From positions 868,001 to 932,000 of the forward strand of contig JAICSO010000001.1 of assembly GCA_025936825.1 (NCBI GenBank): a stretch of 64,000 nucleotides of DNA. The letters are read 5' to 3'. The stretch's first letter is position 1. Each line of letters begins with the position of its first letter. Source of the DNA: Terriglobales bacterium (GTDB lineage Bacteria > Acidobacteriota > Terriglobia > Terriglobales > Acidobacteriaceae). The notes under the pieces are model-generated. The model had not been told where the DNA came from. It worked only from the letters and a program-made list of their open reading frames with translations, and ran no database searches. Shown one piece after another: positions 53,934-61,729 of the stretch. The translations under genes were made by a program, and so were the position numbers.

Positions 53934-53957
53934 GCGGAATGCTGCCCTCAGCGTGGA

Positions 53958-54579
53958 CTAATCCATTGCTCGGCCGTAGTAGCGATAGTGCCCAATAACC
54001 TTCCAGTCGAACAGAACATCTTCCATCTGAGGTCCACGCCCGATATTGTGTACGACCATGTAGCGGCCACTGGAACCTTTCTGATCTACGATCAGACCCA
54101 TTGCGTAATGCCGCCCCCGAGATCCCACGCGACGACGTCTCCTGGCGAGTAATCGACGCTTCGTGTTGTGATGGCCAGGGGTTTGCCTTTTCGCGAAAAG
54201 AAGGTCATCAGATTCGGCACTCGGCGATGATCAATGTTCGAATCCGGATGGGACAGCCACTTGTGCGGATAAGCGCTGAAGTTGCGCACCATGTCTTCGT
54301 GAACCTCTTTCTGTAGATCGATTCCCTCAGCACGGTAGATCCGAATGATCTCATCAGTGCACACCCGGTATCAGCGGGAACGTCGCCGCCGGGATAAGGA
54401 ATGGATACGTAGTCCGAGACGTATCTGACGTGATGGTGAGTTCGCTCGATCGCCGCCGCCACCAACTTTCGCGAGAACGATTCCCTGTTAACGGCAGGTT
54501 GTGGAGATTGAGCCCACGTTGAACTCGCAATGACAAGGAATGCGCACCAGACAAAGCAGAGCTTGGCGCCCACGTTCAA
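53958..54579 (-). pseudogene. DUF1287 protein gene with two frameshifts
   Basis: Signal peptide and N-terminus read in one frame (LCFVWCAFLVIASSTWAQ, VRYVSDYVSIPYPGGDVPADTG), the middle in another (CTDEIIRIYRAEGIDLQKEV, PDSNIDHRRVPNLMTFF, DYSPGDVVAWDLGGGIT) and the C-terminus in a third (MVVHNIGRGPQMEDVLFDWK, VIGHYRYYG) to a TAG at 53958. One base is missing near 54364 and one near 54105. The joined protein is a full DUF1287, so the gene decayed recently or holds read errors. It overlaps the CDF gene by 4 bp, as in an operon. Confidence 0.82.
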
Positions 54580-55493
54580 TGCGTGTGTTCTTCCTGGATC
54601 GGAATTACGCAGCCGTGAGCGACTTCACATACCGCATGCTCGAATTGAATGGTGGTGTGATCGATGTGGAAGTCATGATGCAGGCGTTCTTTCACATCCC
54701 GAAGGATGCGCTCGCTAGCCGATGGCGGGATATCTGCGATGGAAATATGACAGGACAGGGCGGCGGTTTCGGAACCAATGCTCCACACGTGAAGATCGTG
54801 CACGTCATTTACGCCGGTCACTTCGCGGATCGCGGCTTCGACCTTCGACAGTTTGAGTCCACGCGGCGTTCCTTCCAAAAGAATGTTTAGCGTCTCGCGC
54901 AGGATGCCGAAACTGGACCATAGAATCAGCGCACCGATTCCGACCGAGAGTGCAGAGTCAATCCAGGTTTGGCCAGTGATCAGAATTGCCCAGCCACCCG
55001 CGATCACCGCGGCCGTGGAGAGGGTGTCGCCAATTTCGTGGAGCAAGGCACTGCGGATGTTCACGTCACGATCAGTTCGCAAGAGCATGAGCGCGATAAC
55101 GCCGTTCATAAGCACGCCTGCGGCTGCGACCCACATCATGGTTTCCGCGTGGACAGGCCGAGGTTGCTGGAAACGCCGGAACGCCTCGTAAAAGATCAGA
55201 AAAGACAGGATGACCAGTGTTGCGGAGTTGACAAGCGCTGCGAGAACTCCCGCCCGATGATAACCGTAAGTATGTGTCGCATTCGGCGGACGGGAATGGA
55301 GATACACGGCCACTAGAGAGAGCAGCAAAGCAACGAAATCTGCAAGATTGTGGCCTGCTTCCGAAAGCAGCGCCAGCGAGTGCGCGCGAACTCCGGCAAC
55401 GACAAGCAGGACGATGTACGCCGCCGTGACGAACAGCGAGACTCGCAACACCTTAGAGGTGCGCTGCTCGCCGCCATGGACGTGCATGTGCAC
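54576..55493 (-). CDS. Cation diffusion facilitator (CDF) metal transporter
   Basis: 305 residues. Six membrane helices; metal-site motifs in helices II and V read S-E-A-G-H-N-L-A-D and H-E-I-G-D-T-L, the H/D pairing of Zn(Cd)-type CDFs. His-rich N-terminus (MHMHVHGG), a histidine-containing interhelix, and a C-terminal cytoplasmic ferredoxin-like domain (VNDVHDLHVWSIGSETAALSCH). Exports zinc or a related divalent metal from the cytoplasm. Confidence 0.9.
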   Translation of the reverse strand: MHMHVHGGEQRTSKVLRVSLFVTAAYIVLLVVAGVRAHSLALLSEAGHNLADFVALLLSLVAVYLHSRPPNATHTYGYHRAGVLAALVNSATLVILSFLIFYEAFRRFQQPRPVHAETMMWVAAAGVLMNGVIALMLLRTDRDVNIRSALLHEIGDTLSTAAVIAGGWAILITGQTWIDSALSVGIGALILWSSFGILRETLNILLEGTPRGLKLSKVEAAIREVTGVNDVHDLHVWSIGSETAALSCHISIADIPPSASERILRDVKERLHHDFHIDHTTIQFEHAVCEVAHGCVIPIQEEHTH

Positions 55494-55507
55494 GGTTCTA
55501 GTTTAAA

Positions 55508-55570
55508 TCAGCTGTCAGCCATCAGCCGTCATCAGGTTTCAGGAGTCAGGTCTCAGACGTCAGCACACAA
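55508..55570. repeat. CAGCCATCAGCCGTCA repeat units before the CDF gene
   Basis: CTGTCAGCCATCAGCCGTCA followed by GGTTTCAGGAGTCAGGTCTC and CAGACGTCAG. Same word family as 4604-4684 and 60822-60975. A CCTCAAGCCTGAAGCC word follows near 55643. Confidence 0.65.
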
Positions 55571-55665
55571 GTGGTATTCGATCCAACAGGGAGGCATCAC
55601 GACAAGTAATTGCGATTGGCGACCGTCGGTTTACGCTTTCGAAGCCTCAAGCCTGAAGCCCGAGC

Positions 55666-56055
55666 TTACTGCCTCAGCCCCATCCACTTTTCCGATACCA
55701 CAATCGAGTTCCCCGGATTCTGCGGATCGTAACGGACCGAAGTTGGCAAGCCCAGGCGGCAAGAATGCAGATTGATCCACTGCCGCAGGAGCGTGACATC
55801 TTGCGAAGCTTCATACGAGACGCCACCCACGTCATATTGAAAAATCAGCATAGTGGCAGGGGGATGACCGTTGGGGGCGATTTCCTGGACATCGATCACC
55901 GTTCCGTCTGTGATTCGGCCAATTTGATTGAGCCATGCGCGACGCTCGCGCTCAATGTCTGCCGCGCTCTTTTTCTTGCGGCCAAAGAGCAGATATGCGG
56001 CAAATACGGCAGCTCCGCCGCCCGCAAGAAGGGTATAGAGACGAAAGGGAAACAT
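55666..56055 (-). CDS. DUF3592-like small membrane protein
   Basis: 129 residues. One N-terminal membrane helix (LYTLLAGGGAAVFAAYLLFG), a basic/helical segment, then a beta domain: GRITDGTVIDVQEI, ATMLIFQYDVGGVSYEASQ, PTSVRYDPQNPGNSIVV. The phrase V-R-Y-D-P-x-N-P is typical of DUF3592 proteins, whose role is unknown. Confidence 0.72.
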   Translation of the reverse strand: MFPFRLYTLLAGGGAAVFAAYLLFGRKKKSAADIERERRAWLNQIGRITDGTVIDVQEIAPNGHPPATMLIFQYDVGGVSYEASQDVTLLRQWINLHSCRLGLPTSVRYDPQNPGNSIVVSEKWMGLRQ

Positions 56056-56175
56056 ATTGTTGGAGTAGCCCAGGAGCAGGCTCTCTATTCTTGAGAACAG
56101 GATATGCCGAGAACCGCGATCAGGGAAGATGCTGTGGGGTTACCAAGGTGTGACAGTCTGCATGACAGCGTCGCG

Positions 56176-56616
56176 TTACACCGCCAGAGCTTCGAATGAT
56201 TCTCCAACGTAGTCGATCTTGGCTCGACGATTACGCGCTGCCGAACTAGCCAAGCGATTGGCTTCGCGATTCTTCTCGCGCCCGATATGCGAGATAGAGA
56301 ACTCAATCGAACGCGCCAGCTTGCGGCAGATCCAATGCAGGGAATACAGGCGCGGGCTTCGGCAGTTGTAGGCGCCCAGCATCTGACGAACAATCACCTC
56401 TGAATCGGAATATACGTGGAGCTTGCGGGCCTTGAGTGCCAGAGCGCACTGTAGGGCTTCTACGAGGGCGAGGTACTCAGCTACGTTATTGTCTTGCTGA
56501 CCAATCCATTTAGCGATGGTTATGCGCTCGCCAAGGCTCCCTTCGATCACCACTCCAACGCCCGCGGATCCCGGATTGCCCAGCGACCCGCCATCTACGT
56601 ATGCCACCAAATTCAT
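56176..56616 (-). CDS. RNase HI-like protein
   Basis: 146 residues; GGAG 6 nt before ATG. RNase H fold: AYVDGGSLGNPGSAGVGVVI with D8, AEYLALVEALQCAL with E47, YSDSEVIVRQM with D71. The fourth acidic position, usually D in NxEADRLA, is N120 here (NREANRLAS). In E. coli the matching residue tolerates Asn, so activity is still possible. Possible role: removing RNA from RNA-DNA hybrids. Confidence 0.85.
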   Translation of the reverse strand: MNLVAYVDGGSLGNPGSAGVGVVIEGSLGERITIAKWIGQQDNNVAEYLALVEALQCALALKARKLHVYSDSEVIVRQMLGAYNCRSPRLYSLHWICRKLARSIEFSISHIGREKNREANRLASSAARNRRAKIDYVGESFEALAV

Positions 56617-57167
56617 CTGTGCTCCGCTTTCTACAACATGCGTTAAGAAGAATTTTTCGTCAAGACGGTTGGTTGGTACGTCCGTGGCGCATTTTGGCGC
56701 TTGTGGAAGGATTGTGCAAAAGCGGGCCGAATCATTTCCGCGCCAGTTAAACGTGTACGCAGCATCGTTTTAAATTTCCACAAATCCACGATCAAGAAAT
56801 TTTCGTTGCACAATTTCCGGGCGTTGACATTTCACTCTGGCGTGTTAACTTCACATCGTCGACGGTCGAAAGGGTTAGCAAAAATAAACAGTTGCTGATC
56901 CGAAGTAGACTGAGTGATTCGCTGAACGAGGCGACTCGAGCAGCGGCCGGACCCGAAAAAGCCGACTGATTCTGCGAGGAACAGTTGGGGTTCGGAACTG
57001 CGAAAGCAGTGATCGCATCGGGGGTCGTGACGGTACATGCCTCCACGCTGTTAGCTCCCTCGCAGGAGCTGGCGGCTAGAGCATAACCAATGTCACGGCC
57101 CTTTTAATTTTCCCATTCGCCTTAAACCACCCTTTGGCACGGCACTTCGGACAGTACTGAGCGAAGT
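56617..57167. other. 551-bp spacer, possible promoter and hairpin
   Basis: Contains no convincing ORF. A TTGACA at 56824-56829 is followed after 16 nt by TAACTT, and a hairpin AGCTCC-N6-GGAGCT lies at 57053-57070, so a small transcript of about 240 nt is conceivable. This is inference only. Confidence 0.4.
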
Positions 57168-57629
57168 ATGATTCGAAGGCATCTTCTCAAAAGAATTCCG
57201 CAGGTACTCGGACTGAGTTTTCTACGGCTTGGTTCCGCCAATGGCCAGACAGCGCCGACAAAGAAGTCGCTCAAGATCATGATGAAAAGTTCGTGGGGAT
57301 CGGACGATGCTAGCCGTGCGTCTTTTGCGTTCGCTCACGGGTTGGCATTATCGGAAGCGGGCCACGATGTGCAGATTTTCCTCACCGGCGAGGCCACTTA
57401 CCTTATGCGCAAGGCCACGGTGGAAAGCATATTCCCCGTAGGATGGCCACCACTCTCCGAGATGCGCGACAAGGTGCTCGCCAAGCACATTCCAGTCTTT
57501 TCTTGAGGGGCATGTTCCCGGGCCCGTGGGGTCACAGAAGAAGACCTGAAAACGTGGGAGGCCAAATTCGGTAGCCCCGGTGTGTTCGTTTCCCTGGTGG
57601 AGTGGGCAGACCGGATCATTGTTGAGTGA
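57168..57629 (+). CDS. DsrE-family protein, candidate selenoprotein (in-frame UGA)
   Basis: 153 residues if TGA at 57504-57506 is read as selenocysteine (U113); otherwise truncated at 112. N-terminal R-R-H-L-L-K resembles a Tat/signal region. DsrE-type core: SLKIMMKSSWGSDDASRASF, AFAHGLALSEAGHDVQIFLT. After the UGA comes G-A-C-S-R-A-R-G-V-T then KFGSPGVFVSLVEWADRIIV, so the motif is U-G-A-C, a UxxC redox pair, where relatives have C-G-A-C. Normal TGA stop at 57627. A SECIS-like hairpin follows the UGA. Family members relay sulfur. A nonsense change is the alternative. Confidence 0.82.
57521..57533 (+). promoter_or_regulatory. SECIS-like hairpin after the DsrE UGA
   Basis: Stem GGCCC / GGGTC (one G-U pair) with triloop G-T-G; 19 nt separate the UGA from the loop. 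Like the rhodanese element the loop begins G-U. Confidence 0.6.
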
Positions 57630-57707
57630 ATCGAAACATCATCGCGGCCTCGCCAGCACAATCAAGTCGCGACCGCTCTGATTTTCCCGCCGCTGTCCCG
57701 CGAACCA

Positions 57708-58622
57708 TTAATCGATTGTGATGATGTTCTTCTTGCCACGAATCGAGCGCTTGCGTTCCAGCAACATCTCCAACGCCTGCTTGGTTTCTCCCGACAAGTG
57801 ATAAGACTCTTTGTCATTCGGGTATTGATGAGAAAGTACGTCCGCGCGAAAAGCCTGGACCGCGTGGGTGATCTCCGCTGCTGCATCGCCGTAACGGCGA
57901 ACAAATTTTGCGGCTGGACCGAAAGTTAGATTGAGGATGTCGTGGAAGACCAGCACTTGCCCATCGCAATTCGGGCCGGCGCCGATGCCAATCGTAGGCG
58001 TGCCGACCTCGTTGGTAATCATCTCAGCAACTTCGCGCGGGATGCCTTCAAGGAATAAGCAGGAGACACCCGCGTGATCGAGCGCGGTCGCGTCGCGCAT
58101 GAGTTGCTCGATTTCCGAAAGGGATTTGCCCTGAACTTTGAACCCGCCCATCCGGTTCACGGATTGGGGAGTGAGGCCGATGTGTCCGGCTACAGGGATT
58201 TCCGCGTCGATGATTTCGCGAATGAAGGGAACACGTTTTTCGCCGCCTTCGATTTTCACGATCTCCGCTCCACCTTCTTTGATAAAGCGAGTGGCGTTGC
58301 GCCGGGCTTCTTTGGCGCTGACGTGGTAAGACCCGTACGGCATATCCGCCATGAGGAGTGCATCGCGAATGCCGCGTCGTGCAGCTTTCACGTGGTGCAG
58401 CATCTCGTCCACCGTGACGGAAAGGGTATTCTCGTGCCCGAGCATGGTCATGGCCAGGGAATCTCCGACCAGAACAACATCAATTCCTGCTTCATCCACG
58501 AGACGTGCACTCGAGTAGTCGTATGCCGTCAGGCAGGTAATCGGTTCGTGTTGGAATTTTCTGTCGCGAAGCGAAGCGACGGTGATCTTTTGGCGTGGGG
58601 CGCCAATCGGAGTGAGACTCAC
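57708..58622 (-). CDS. panB: 3-methyl-2-oxobutanoate hydroxymethyltransferase
   Basis: 304 residues, GTG start with GGAGG upstream. (beta/alpha)8 barrel of ketopantoate synthesis: PITCLTAYDYSSARLVDEAG, VVLVGDSLAMTMLGHENT, GSYHVSAKEARRNATR, GHIGLTPQSVNRMGGFKVQG, LEGIPREVAEMI. Uses 5,10-methylene-THF and Mg2+ to make ketopantoate for pantothenate/CoA. panC is not adjacent. A C-terminal extension of about 20 residues is basic. Confidence 0.94.
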   Translation of the reverse strand: MSLTPIGAPRQKITVASLRDRKFQHEPITCLTAYDYSSARLVDEAGIDVVLVGDSLAMTMLGHENTLSVTVDEMLHHVKAARRGIRDALLMADMPYGSYHVSAKEARRNATRFIKEGGAEIVKIEGGEKRVPFIREIIDAEIPVAGHIGLTPQSVNRMGGFKVQGKSLSEIEQLMRDATALDHAGVSCLFLEGIPREVAEMITNEVGTPTIGIGAGPNCDGQVLVFHDILNLTFGPAAKFVRRYGDAAAEITHAVQAFRADVLSHQYPNDKESYHLSGETKQALEMLLERKRSIRGKKNIITID

Positions 58623-58743
58623 GATGTCCTCCAGTGCCCCTCCGCAACCTGCGGATAGAGCCTGTCAAGCGGGTGGAATGCCCGCTGGACAAATTGTAGT
58701 CGCGAGAGCGGCTTCCGGTCGATAGCCTTATGTTGTTGGCCTG

Positions 58744-59145
58744 CTATCGCTTGCGCTTTGGTTGCACATTGGCGCGGAGCCACGCGCCGTATCCAGTCTC
58801 GTTGAGTTCGCCAGCGGCAAGGGAAAAAAGGGTGCCTATCACATCTTCTTCGCTGGCATGAAAGCTATACCCGTTCATTTCGAGGAACAAAACACCAGCG
58901 GTAAACCCAGCTCTCTTGTTGCCATCAACGAAGAGGTTTCGAACGATTCCCACGGTGTACAGAGCGGCCATCTCGACGATGCCAGTCCCCTCTGCATAGG
59001 CATAGTGCTGCTGCGCCCTCGCAAGGGCAGACTGAAGGAGACCGCGATCGCGCAATCCCGCCGTACCACCGTGTGCTGCTAACGAGCGATCATGGATTGC
59101 CAATACGTCGCGTTCATCAATCCAGATTGGCCGGTTTCGGTTCAC
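58744..59145 (-). CDS. doc: Doc-family toxin with altered active site
   Basis: 133 residues of the Fic/Doc fold: IWIDERDVLAIHDRSLAAHGG, GLLQSALARAQQHYAY, MAALYTVGIVRNLFVDGNKRAGF. Doc/Fic active sites read H-x-F-x-(D/N)-x-N-K-R; here residues 70-78 are N-L-F-V-D-G-N-K-R, so the catalytic His is absent (Asn at that place, or HP replaced by L). Doc kinases phosphorylate EF-Tu and need that His. Overlaps its antitoxin by 4 bp. Confidence 0.88.
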   Translation of the reverse strand: MNRNRPIWIDERDVLAIHDRSLAAHGGTAGLRDRGLLQSALARAQQHYAYAEGTGIVEMAALYTVGIVRNLFVDGNKRAGFTAGVLFLEMNGYSFHASEEDVIGTLFSLAAGELNETGYGAWLRANVQPKRKR

Positions 59146-59369
59146 TTCGCTAATGCCCGCAGGGCATTACGATAGCGGTGCATGATCTCGTCGACCTTTT
59201 GCATCTTCTTTTCGAACAGGGGATCGTAGGGCGTCAGTCGGTAGTCGCCGTCGGCCGACTCGATGAGAAATAGCTTTTCTCCATCCCCCGTTTGCAGTCG
59301 GTTGATGACTTCCTTTGGCAAAACCACTCCCAGCGAATTCCCGAATTTGCGAACTTTCAGTTCGATCAT
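59142..59369 (-). CDS. AbrB/MazE-type antitoxin
   Basis: 75 residues from the ATG at 59367-59369 with GAGGG upstream; an earlier in-frame ATG (59423) lacks one. SpoVT/AbrB swapped-hairpin DNA-binding fold: KVRKFGNSLGVVLPKEVINRL, then LTPYDPLFEKKMQKVDEIM, a helical tail likely binding the toxin. It probably represses its own operon as well as neutralising the Doc-like protein. Confidence 0.88.
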   Translation of the reverse strand: MIELKVRKFGNSLGVVLPKEVINRLQTGDGEKLFLIESADGDYRLTPYDPLFEKKMQKVDEIMHRYRNALRALAK

Positions 59370-59479
59370 AGGTTTACCCTCGAGTGTTATAACAATTGAA
59401 ATAACGCGGGATCTTCCAGTCAAGTGGTGCGAACGTGGAGGCCTGCCGCTGTGGGTTGGATACCTATCTCGGTTTCGAT

Positions 59480-59944
59480 TCAGCCGTCCAAGTCGAGTGA
59501 CATGAAGACGCTGTTTGGGTCGAGCACGTAGTCAGCGAACGGAGGGCATTCTACGAAGCCGTGGCTTTTATATAGGCTCCGCGCGGGCACAAAATATTCT
59601 GAGGCTCCGGTTTCAAGGCTGAGACGTGACATGCCGCCTTCGCGCGCGGTCTGGATAATGTGGCGTAGCATCGCACTGCCTGCTCCTCTTCTGCGGGTCG
59701 CCTGAGCGGTATGCATCGATTTAACTTCGCCGTGATCGGCTGAGAGGCGCTTCAGGGCGCCGAATCCTAACAAAGTCTGCTCATCCCAGATTGTCCAAAA
59801 CACAATCTCCGGTGATTGCAGCTGAGTGAGATCCAAGGCGTGAGCGCTACCTGGCGCCGTTGCTGATCTGGCGCTTGCCAGATGAATGCCCAAGAGATCG
59901 ACAACGCGCGGATCGGCGAAATCGCCTTGGACAATTCGCATCAT
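59480..59944 (-). CDS. GNAT family acetyltransferase
   Basis: 154 residues from ATG 59942-59944, favoured because GGGA lies 6 nt upstream. Core: VFWTIWDEQTLLGFGALKRL, EVKSMHTAQATRRRGAGSAMLRHII with the Q/R-x2-G-x-G/A acetyl-CoA loop, and RSLYKSHGFVECPPFADYV. Substrate unknown. Confidence 0.85.
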   Translation of the reverse strand: MMRIVQGDFADPRVVDLLGIHLASARSATAPGSAHALDLTQLQSPEIVFWTIWDEQTLLGFGALKRLSADHGEVKSMHTAQATRRRGAGSAMLRHIIQTAREGGMSRLSLETGASEYFVPARSLYKSHGFVECPPFADYVLDPNSVFMSLDLDG

Positions 59945-60039
59945 GGCCATTCCCAAACTACTAAACGCTTCTGCAATGAGGAGGGAGCTAGCGTATGGCA
60001 CGAATTAGCGAACGCGGTATTCGTGCCGAACTTCGCGCC

Positions 60040-60068
60040 GGACAGCCGAGGGCGGCTGTCCTTACGCG
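60040..60068. repeat. Intergenic copy of the alaS-insert repeat
   Basis: GGACAGCCGAGGGCGGCTGT then CCTTACGCG, against GGACAGCCGAGGCGGATGTC then CCTACGCG inside alaS. Inner arms GGACAGCC / GGCTGTCC are perfectly complementary here. Confidence 0.8.
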
Positions 60069-60075
60069 GCCACTT

Positions 60076-60741
60076 CTAAGCGCTGGCGGCTTCCTGGCTG
60101 CCCAACGGCAGGAAGTACTGTGTCCCTTTGATCGGTGCTGAGACTTTGCGTAAAAGTTCTTGCAGATCTTCGTTGCGCTCCACAAAGTCGATCTCTGAGG
60201 TGTTCACGATCAGCAGGTCCGAAGAGGTGTAGTGAAAGAAGAAGTGCTCGTAGGCCTTGACGACCTCCTCAAGATAGTCTTCGCTGATTGCCTTCTCGCC
60301 GGGTGCGTTCTTCTTTTTCAGCCGCTTCTTCAATACTTCCGGGGTAGCCTGCAGATAAATGACGAGATCGGGCGTGGGCAGTTGCTCGCGGAAGTAGTTG
60401 TAGTAGCGATTGTAGGTTTCCAGTTCCTGATCGTTCAGGTTGAGGCAGGCGAAAAGCTTGTCTTTCTCGAAGATGAAATCAGAAATCACCACCTTCTGCG
60501 AACGGGCGCCCAGATCGAGCGCCTGCAGTTGCTCGAAGCGGCGAATCATGAACGCGAATTGCGCCTGAAACGATGCGCCAGGTTCGCCATCGTAGAACGC
60601 GCGTAGTAGGGACGTTTGCTCGGGATCGGTCACGCGCTGCGCATTCAGCCGATCGGCGAGGATGGTCGCCAGGGTGGACTTGCCGACTCGTATAGGGCCT
60701 TCGACTGCAATGTACCGGGGAAGATCAAAAAGCTTGGCCAT
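60076..60741 (-). CDS. Deoxynucleoside kinase
   Basis: 221 residues from ATG 60739-60741. P-loop E-G-P-I-R-V-G-K-S-T near residues 14-23, ERT-type substrate motif region FQAQFAFMIRRFEQL, DFIFEKDKLFA, and the lid RLKKKNAPGEK. Family phosphorylates deoxyadenosine/deoxyguanosine in nucleotide salvage. The stop lies just after the 60040 repeat. Confidence 0.87.
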   Translation of the reverse strand: MAKLFDLPRYIAVEGPIRVGKSTLATILADRLNAQRVTDPEQTSLLRAFYDGEPGASFQAQFAFMIRRFEQLQALDLGARSQKVVISDFIFEKDKLFACLNLNDQELETYNRYYNYFREQLPTPDLVIYLQATPEVLKKRLKKKNAPGEKAISEDYLEEVVKAYEHFFFHYTSSDLLIVNTSEIDFVERNEDLQELLRKVSAPIKGTQYFLPLGSQEAASA

Positions 60742-60821
60742 GGAATATAAGTGCGAAGGAAGATCGCCTTCGAGAATATCCCGACAGCGCGGAGTGCGCA
60801 ATTGAGGAAGAAGTTAACACT

Positions 60822-60975
60822 AGCCGTCAGCCATCAGCCGTCAGTAAAACCCTTCTTGCACAGGATCCTGAGATAGAGCTAAACGGAGACAATTGTGGAT
60901 CGCGCCGGCTTGATCCACGTCGAACTCTTTCGTAGAGGGTTTTACCTGACGGCTGGGCTGACGGCTGACGGCTCT
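60822..60975. repeat. CAGCCATCAGCCGTCAG units bracketing the kinase-deacetylase spacer
   Basis: Left unit CTAGCCGTCAGCCATCAGCC (60822-60845), right unit CCTGACGGCTGGGCTGACGG and CTGACGGCTCTTC (60948-60976), mutually complementary across about 100 nt. Confidence 0.7.
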
Positions 60976-60990
60976 TCTACAATCATTCCC

Positions 60991-61707
60991 ATGCTCCTTC
61001 CCGTGTTGGGTGCCGGCGCCGCGGCTGTACTCGCGGGATACCATTCCATGGCTCCGAGGAGCCAATGGTTTGGACGGGCATTTTGCGGAGTGGCGCGCGG
61101 ATCCAGACAGATGGCGTTCACGTTCGATGACGGACCAAATGATCCACATACGCTGAATCTGCTCGACGTGCTCTCGAAGCATAACGTTCCTGCAACGTTT
61201 TTCATGATCGGACGCTACGTTCGCCTGCGGCCCGACATCGCGCTGGAAGTCAAGAACCGAGGACACATAGTAGCCAATCACACCTTCACGCATCCGTTTC
61301 TGACCTTTGCGTCATCCAGCAGCGCTCGCAGCGAACTCGAACAATGCCGCGCAGCACTGACGGATGCGGTTGGGGAACACTCCACCCTGTTTCGTCCACC
61401 TTGGGGAGCGCGCCGCCCTGGGATATTACGCACCGTGCGGCAACTTGGCCTGCAACCCATCATGTGGAGCGTGACGGGATTTGACTGGGACGCACCGTCA
61501 GCGGAATACATACAGAAGAAAGTGGCGGCGCGGGTGCGCGGCGGAGACGTGATCCTTCTTCACGATGGCGGCCACAAGGCATTTGGTACGGACCGCTCGC
61601 ACACCGTGAAAGCAGTGGAGGCGCTGCTCACTCGATATAAAGGTGAGGGCTACGAGTTCGTGACTATTCCTGAAATGATGTCGCGCCAATCCGCTCTGCT
61701 ACACTGA
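60991..61707 (+). CDS. Polysaccharide deacetylase (NodB domain)
   Basis: 238 residues from ATG 60991; the frame is open upstream to 60895 through repeat DNA. N-terminal hydrophobic segment (LLPVLGAGAAAVLAGYHSM), probably a signal/anchor. NodB motifs: TFDDGPND (catalytic/metal Asp), NHTFTHPF (His ligands), RPPWGARR, FDWDAPS and LLHDGG. Removes N-acetyl groups from peptidoglycan or chitin-like glycans. Confidence 0.9.
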   Translation: MLLPVLGAGAAAVLAGYHSMAPRSQWFGRAFCGVARGSRQMAFTFDDGPNDPHTLNLLDVLSKHNVPATFFMIGRYVRLRPDIALEVKNRGHIVANHTFTHPFLTFASSSSARSELEQCRAALTDAVGEHSTLFRPPWGARRPGILRTVRQLGLQPIMWSVTGFDWDAPSAEYIQKKVAARVRGGDVILLHDGGHKAFGTDRSHTVKAVEALLTRYKGEGYEFVTIPEMMSRQSALLH

Positions 61708-61729
61708 CGAGTTTTCTCTGGGAGATTGC

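Noticed and set aside
53958-54579. Programmed frameshifting in the DUF1287 gene
   Set aside because: No slippery heptamer or downstream structure seen at either switch, and two are needed; decay or read error is simpler.
56792-57046. 84-codon minus-strand ORF in the spacer
   Set aside because: Low-complexity S/A/N-rich protein with no start context; the spacer features fit an RNA or promoter better.
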